Positions 61,409 through 64,000 of a stretch of 64,000 nt of DNA are shown here, in pieces. The DNA is taken from NCBI GenBank assembly GCA_965207275.1, contig CBDBMH010000002.1, forward strand, positions 620,001 to 684,000. Direction: 5' to 3'. The translations under genes and the position numbers were made by a program. The stretch is from Bin22 sp965207275. Lineage in GTDB: Bacteria > Chloroflexota > Dehalococcoidia > Lucifugimonadales > UBA3495. The notes under the pieces were generated by a model. That model did not search any database and was not told where the DNA came from. It worked only from the letters and a program-made list of their open reading frames with translations. Numbering within the stretch: the first letter of the stretch is position 1; each line of letters opens with the position of its first letter.

Positions 61409-63397
61409 GTGTGGCGGGTAAAGGCGCTGGCGCCCTGGGGCTTCCCTTTTTGCCGAAGTGCGGTTTTCGCGTTAGTCCTGCTGGTTCTGACCACTTTGGT
61501 TGCCTGTTCTTCCCAAACTACTACGGCGCCGGCACAGTCCGCGGATGCCGTTTCCACGTCGGCGGCGGCTGTCCCCACCCCTGCCGCCAGGCCCACGCCC
61601 CGGCCCACGTCGACGGCCATTCCAACTCCCAGGCCAGCGTCGACTATGCCCTCTGATCAAGATACACCGTCGCAGGCAACGGAGGTTGAAGTGAAGGATG
61701 AAGCTACTGCCATTCCGCCGGCAATTGAGGAACGCCGGCCGGTCTACAACACCAGCAAGCCCTTCACCGACCTGTTAAAGCCTCATTTCTTTGCCGCAAC
61801 TGTGGAAGGTGACGCGGTGGAAGTGGCGGGCCAGCCGGACCTGATACTTCAGGTAGATGGCAAGATCAAAATCCGTCTTGCGTCCGAGGGCAGCCAGAGT
61901 TTCCTGGACCCCCTGGCGTTGGAGGCAGAGCTAATTGGCGAACACCCGGTGCACAAGGTACACCGGCTGGTGGCTATGGGCGTAGCCATAGATGACGGTC
62001 TGCTTGCGTCGCTGGAAAGCGGCGAAGCGGGGCAGCTTTTTACGACGGTCGAGTTCGAATACCAGCGGCGGCGGTTTTCCTCCGGTGTGCTTGTTGAAGT
62101 CTTCCTGGACGGCACCTTCCTTGTTATTCCCGATGAGGTCCCGCCGGAATGGCAGAGCAATGACGAGCGCATTGCATCGCCTACCCACCTGCACCTGAAT
62201 CCCCGCGCCCTCAGTGGAGGCTCCACTGAACTGGCCCGGGAATACGAACTGGAAATCCTTTCCGTGCCCTTCGATGACCAGCGTTATCCCCCGGCTCCCC
62301 TGGCCCTCAAGCAGTGCCGGGTCTACGAGGAAAGCCTGGCGACACCCGATTACCAGGGAATCCTCGATTCAGTGGGCTTCCGCTACACGCCGGACCAAAT
62401 TTCACGGGATTTGGCAGAGGGCGCAGCCTTCGTTGATCGGGTTCAGGCCCTGTTGTGGAACGGTTCCGGCAGCGGCGTGCAGTATTTCGGCTTTGAGGGC
62501 TGGTGGATCGCCGGCATCCTGAAGGGCGAGCGGGCGCCGTGGCTGGGTGACTGCGACACTGCCGGCGGGTTTCGCGCCTATCCGGCGGTTGAAGGCGATA
62601 CCGCGCGCCAATACCTGATCGTGCGGCGGTCGCTGGAACCCGACAAGAAGCAGCGGTACAAGATCCTGGAGGTGGACAAGGCCGGCGATGCCAGAGAACT
62701 TTACACCGCCCCCGGGATTATCCTGATGGCCCTGCCATTGCCCTATGACCCTCGGTCCTGGCTATTCAGCACGGAGGGTTGGCCGCCGGCGGAGGGCGAC
62801 CAACCCGCGGACCCTCGCTGGCAGGCAGTCTACCGGGTCAACCTGGACAGCCCCGACGATTACGTGAAAGTCCGCTATCCCATCTACGAGTTCCCGAGAG
62901 CGCCCGAGGCTGGCTTGTATGGCGCGTCCGCTCGCATGAGTGATGGGGGCGACCATCTGTTTAACACCCTGTACGGGTTCAAGGACGAAGGCGGCGGCAT
63001 CTGGGTGGTGGACGTAACAGACGACGGTTTTCTTTCCAGCGAAGCCAACTTCGCCCGCATTGTGTCCTGGGACCACACCCTGAGCTGGATGCCGCTGGCC
63101 CGGCTGGACGAGGACCCGTCGGCCATGCACTTGTTCATGACCGGCAAGGAAGTGGCCGACGATTTTGCGATGACGGCAAACGTTTTGCGCATTCGAGAGG
63201 ATGGCCTGCAGTCCACCATCGAAAAGTCGGAGCGGCTGCTGCAGATGGTCGGCTGGAACCCGGTGCCCTTCGGCTGGCAGAAGCTGTCGGATAACGAGTA
63301 CCGTATGCTGGTGGAGACCCACTACAACTACGAGAGTTCCCTGATGCCCCGGGCCAAGGGCGTTTACATTATCCCCGTTAGTCTGTCCGAAAAATAG
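61409..63397 (+). CDS. Large hypothetical lipoprotein
   Basis: The 662-residue protein has a signal peptide with lipobox TTLVAC and then a Thr/Pro/Ala-rich linker (about residues 35-75). The rest (about 95-660) contains beta-strand-rich sequence with WLFSTEGWPPAEG and DGGDHLFNTLYG; the protein family is unknown. The frame is open to GTG 61283 across a palindromic repeat; GTG 61409 follows GGAG and starts the signal peptide, so it is preferred. Its location suggests an envelope or secreted function, but no motif identifies it. Confidence 0.72.
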   Translation: MWRVKALAPWGFPFCRSAVFALVLLVLTTLVACSSQTTTAPAQSADAVSTSAAAVPTPAARPTPRPTSTAIPTPRPASTMPSDQDTPSQATEVEVKDEATAIPPAIEERRPVYNTSKPFTDLLKPHFFAATVEGDAVEVAGQPDLILQVDGKIKIRLASEGSQSFLDPLALEAELIGEHPVHKVHRLVAMGVAIDDGLLASLESGEAGQLFTTVEFEYQRRRFSSGVLVEVFLDGTFLVIPDEVPPEWQSNDERIASPTHLHLNPRALSGGSTELAREYELEILSVPFDDQRYPPAPLALKQCRVYEESLATPDYQGILDSVGFRYTPDQISRDLAEGAAFVDRVQALLWNGSGSGVQYFGFEGWWIAGILKGERAPWLGDCDTAGGFRAYPAVEGDTARQYLIVRRSLEPDKKQRYKILEVDKAGDARELYTAPGIILMALPLPYDPRSWLFSTEGWPPAEGDQPADPRWQAVYRVNLDSPDDYVKVRYPIYEFPRAPEAGLYGASARMSDGGDHLFNTLYGFKDEGGGIWVVDVTDDGFLSSEANFARIVSWDHTLSWMPLARLDEDPSAMHLFMTGKEVADDFAMTANVLRIREDGLQSTIEKSERLLQMVGWNPVPFGWQKLSDNEYRMLVETHYNYESSLMPRAKGVYIIPVSLSEK

Positions 63398-63404
63398 GGA
63401 GGAC

Positions 63405-63920
63405 GTGTTGACCGATAAACCGATAGAAAACTGTTACTGGGTAGTTCCAGGCAAATTCCTCGCGGGCGAGTATCCCAGGAACCTGGATGATCGCTCATCA
63501 CCTGGAAAGGTGGCCGCTTTCGAGGAAGCGGGCGTTGCCTCCTTTATCGATTTAACCGAGGAGGGCGACAAGCTTCCCTACATTCAGTGGCTGAACCCGG
63601 AAACCCAAAGCCACCGGCGCTACCCTATCAGGGACGTGAACGTTCCTTCCTCTCCGGCATTGACTTCAGACATCCTCGACACCATTGACAAGGACTTGGC
63701 CGAGGGAAAACTGGTCTACGCGCATTGCATGGGCGGTATCGGACGTACCGGCACTATTGTAGGCTGCTGGCTATCCCGCCACGGCTACCAGGGAGAAGCC
63801 GCGCTGGAACGCCTGGAAGAACTCTGGGCCGATTGCCCCAAGTCTGCCTGGATACGTTCTCCGGAAACCGAAGCGCAGCGCCAATATATTGTAAATTGGC
63901 GGGAAGGGGATGGCCGATAG
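63405..63920 (+). CDS. Dual-specificity/tyrosine phosphatase-like protein
   Basis: This 171-residue protein has the PTP signature VYAHCMGGIGRTGTIVG with the CX5R active site. The conserved general-acid Asp may lie in YPIRDVNVPS. It should dephosphorylate a phosphoprotein or other phosphoester. It starts with GTG at 63405 (TTG is the second codon) behind GGGAGGA, 7 bases after the lipoprotein stop, so the two are probably co-transcribed. Confidence 0.88.
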   Translation: MLTDKPIENCYWVVPGKFLAGEYPRNLDDRSSPGKVAAFEEAGVASFIDLTEEGDKLPYIQWLNPETQSHRRYPIRDVNVPSSPALTSDILDTIDKDLAEGKLVYAHCMGGIGRTGTIVGCWLSRHGYQGEAALERLEELWADCPKSAWIRSPETEAQRQYIVNWREGDGR

Positions 63921-64000
63921 TTCGCCCTCCAACCCCAAGCGGCAACCTAACCAGCGAAGTATTACCGCAGGTCTGACTTGCACTCCAGACAGGTTGTACC

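Overview
The window is a high-GC bacterial chromosome segment. Its gene mix (electron-transfer flavoprotein, LLM-type flavin oxidoreductase, carboxymuconolactone decarboxylase-like proteins, MmgE/PrpD, two CaiB/BaiF CoA-transferases, zinc-ribbon/OB-fold protein, aa3/caa3-type oxidase) is what I would expect from an aerobic Chloroflexota of the Dehalococcoidia/SAR202 type. That assignment is an inference from gene content; there is no rRNA here to confirm it.

Layout. 0-11 kb: housekeeping genes: khpA and rpsP (minus), fmt, a membrane protein, etfBA, panC, a low-GC gene, and a HerA-like ATPase with a small partner. 10-20 kb: an oxidoreductase, cupin, ferritin and zinc-ribbon protein, then a plus-strand run of catabolic-type genes (FAD oxidase, ABM monooxygenase, LLM oxidoreductase, double CMD protein, alpha/beta hydrolase, MmgE/PrpD, thioredoxin-like lipoprotein). 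20-30 kb: an ABC-2 exporter, then heme A synthesis (ctaA, ctaB) and a four-gene cytochrome c oxidase operon whose subunits II and IV each carry a cytochrome c domain. Its subunit I ends in a CD225/dispanin-like domain. 30-38 kb: DUF952, a kinase-like protein, an esterase, two family III CoA-transferases, a membrane protein, an S9 peptidase and tRNA-Trp.

38-53 kb is an accessory island between tRNA-Trp and a tRNA-Ala/tRNA-Arg pair. It has a large serine recombinase, an AbiGi/DUF2971-like protein, a DUF262 + HEPN pair, then a HerA ATPase overlapping a long NurA-type nuclease, a Vsr-like nuclease lacking its zinc ligands, a convergent Dcm-type C5 methyltransferase and a divergent Xre regulator with a palindromic operator. 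A 13-bp identical sequence lies just outside the recombinase and just beyond the Xre gene, so a mobile unit of about 13 kb is plausible. The HerA-NurA-Vsr-Dcm-Xre block is the best candidate for a little-described defence system: the methyltransferase would mark self, the Vsr-like and NurA enzymes would cut, HerA would translocate DNA, and Xre would set timing.

53-64 kb returns to ordinary genes: an NCS2-like permease fused to a GHKL-like domain, two CMD proteins, MqnA-like and MetF-like enzymes, an SDR, a zinc-ribbon/OB-fold protein, a ketopantoate reductase, a large lipoprotein and a dual-specificity phosphatase. Short palindromic repeats sit in several intergenic gaps.
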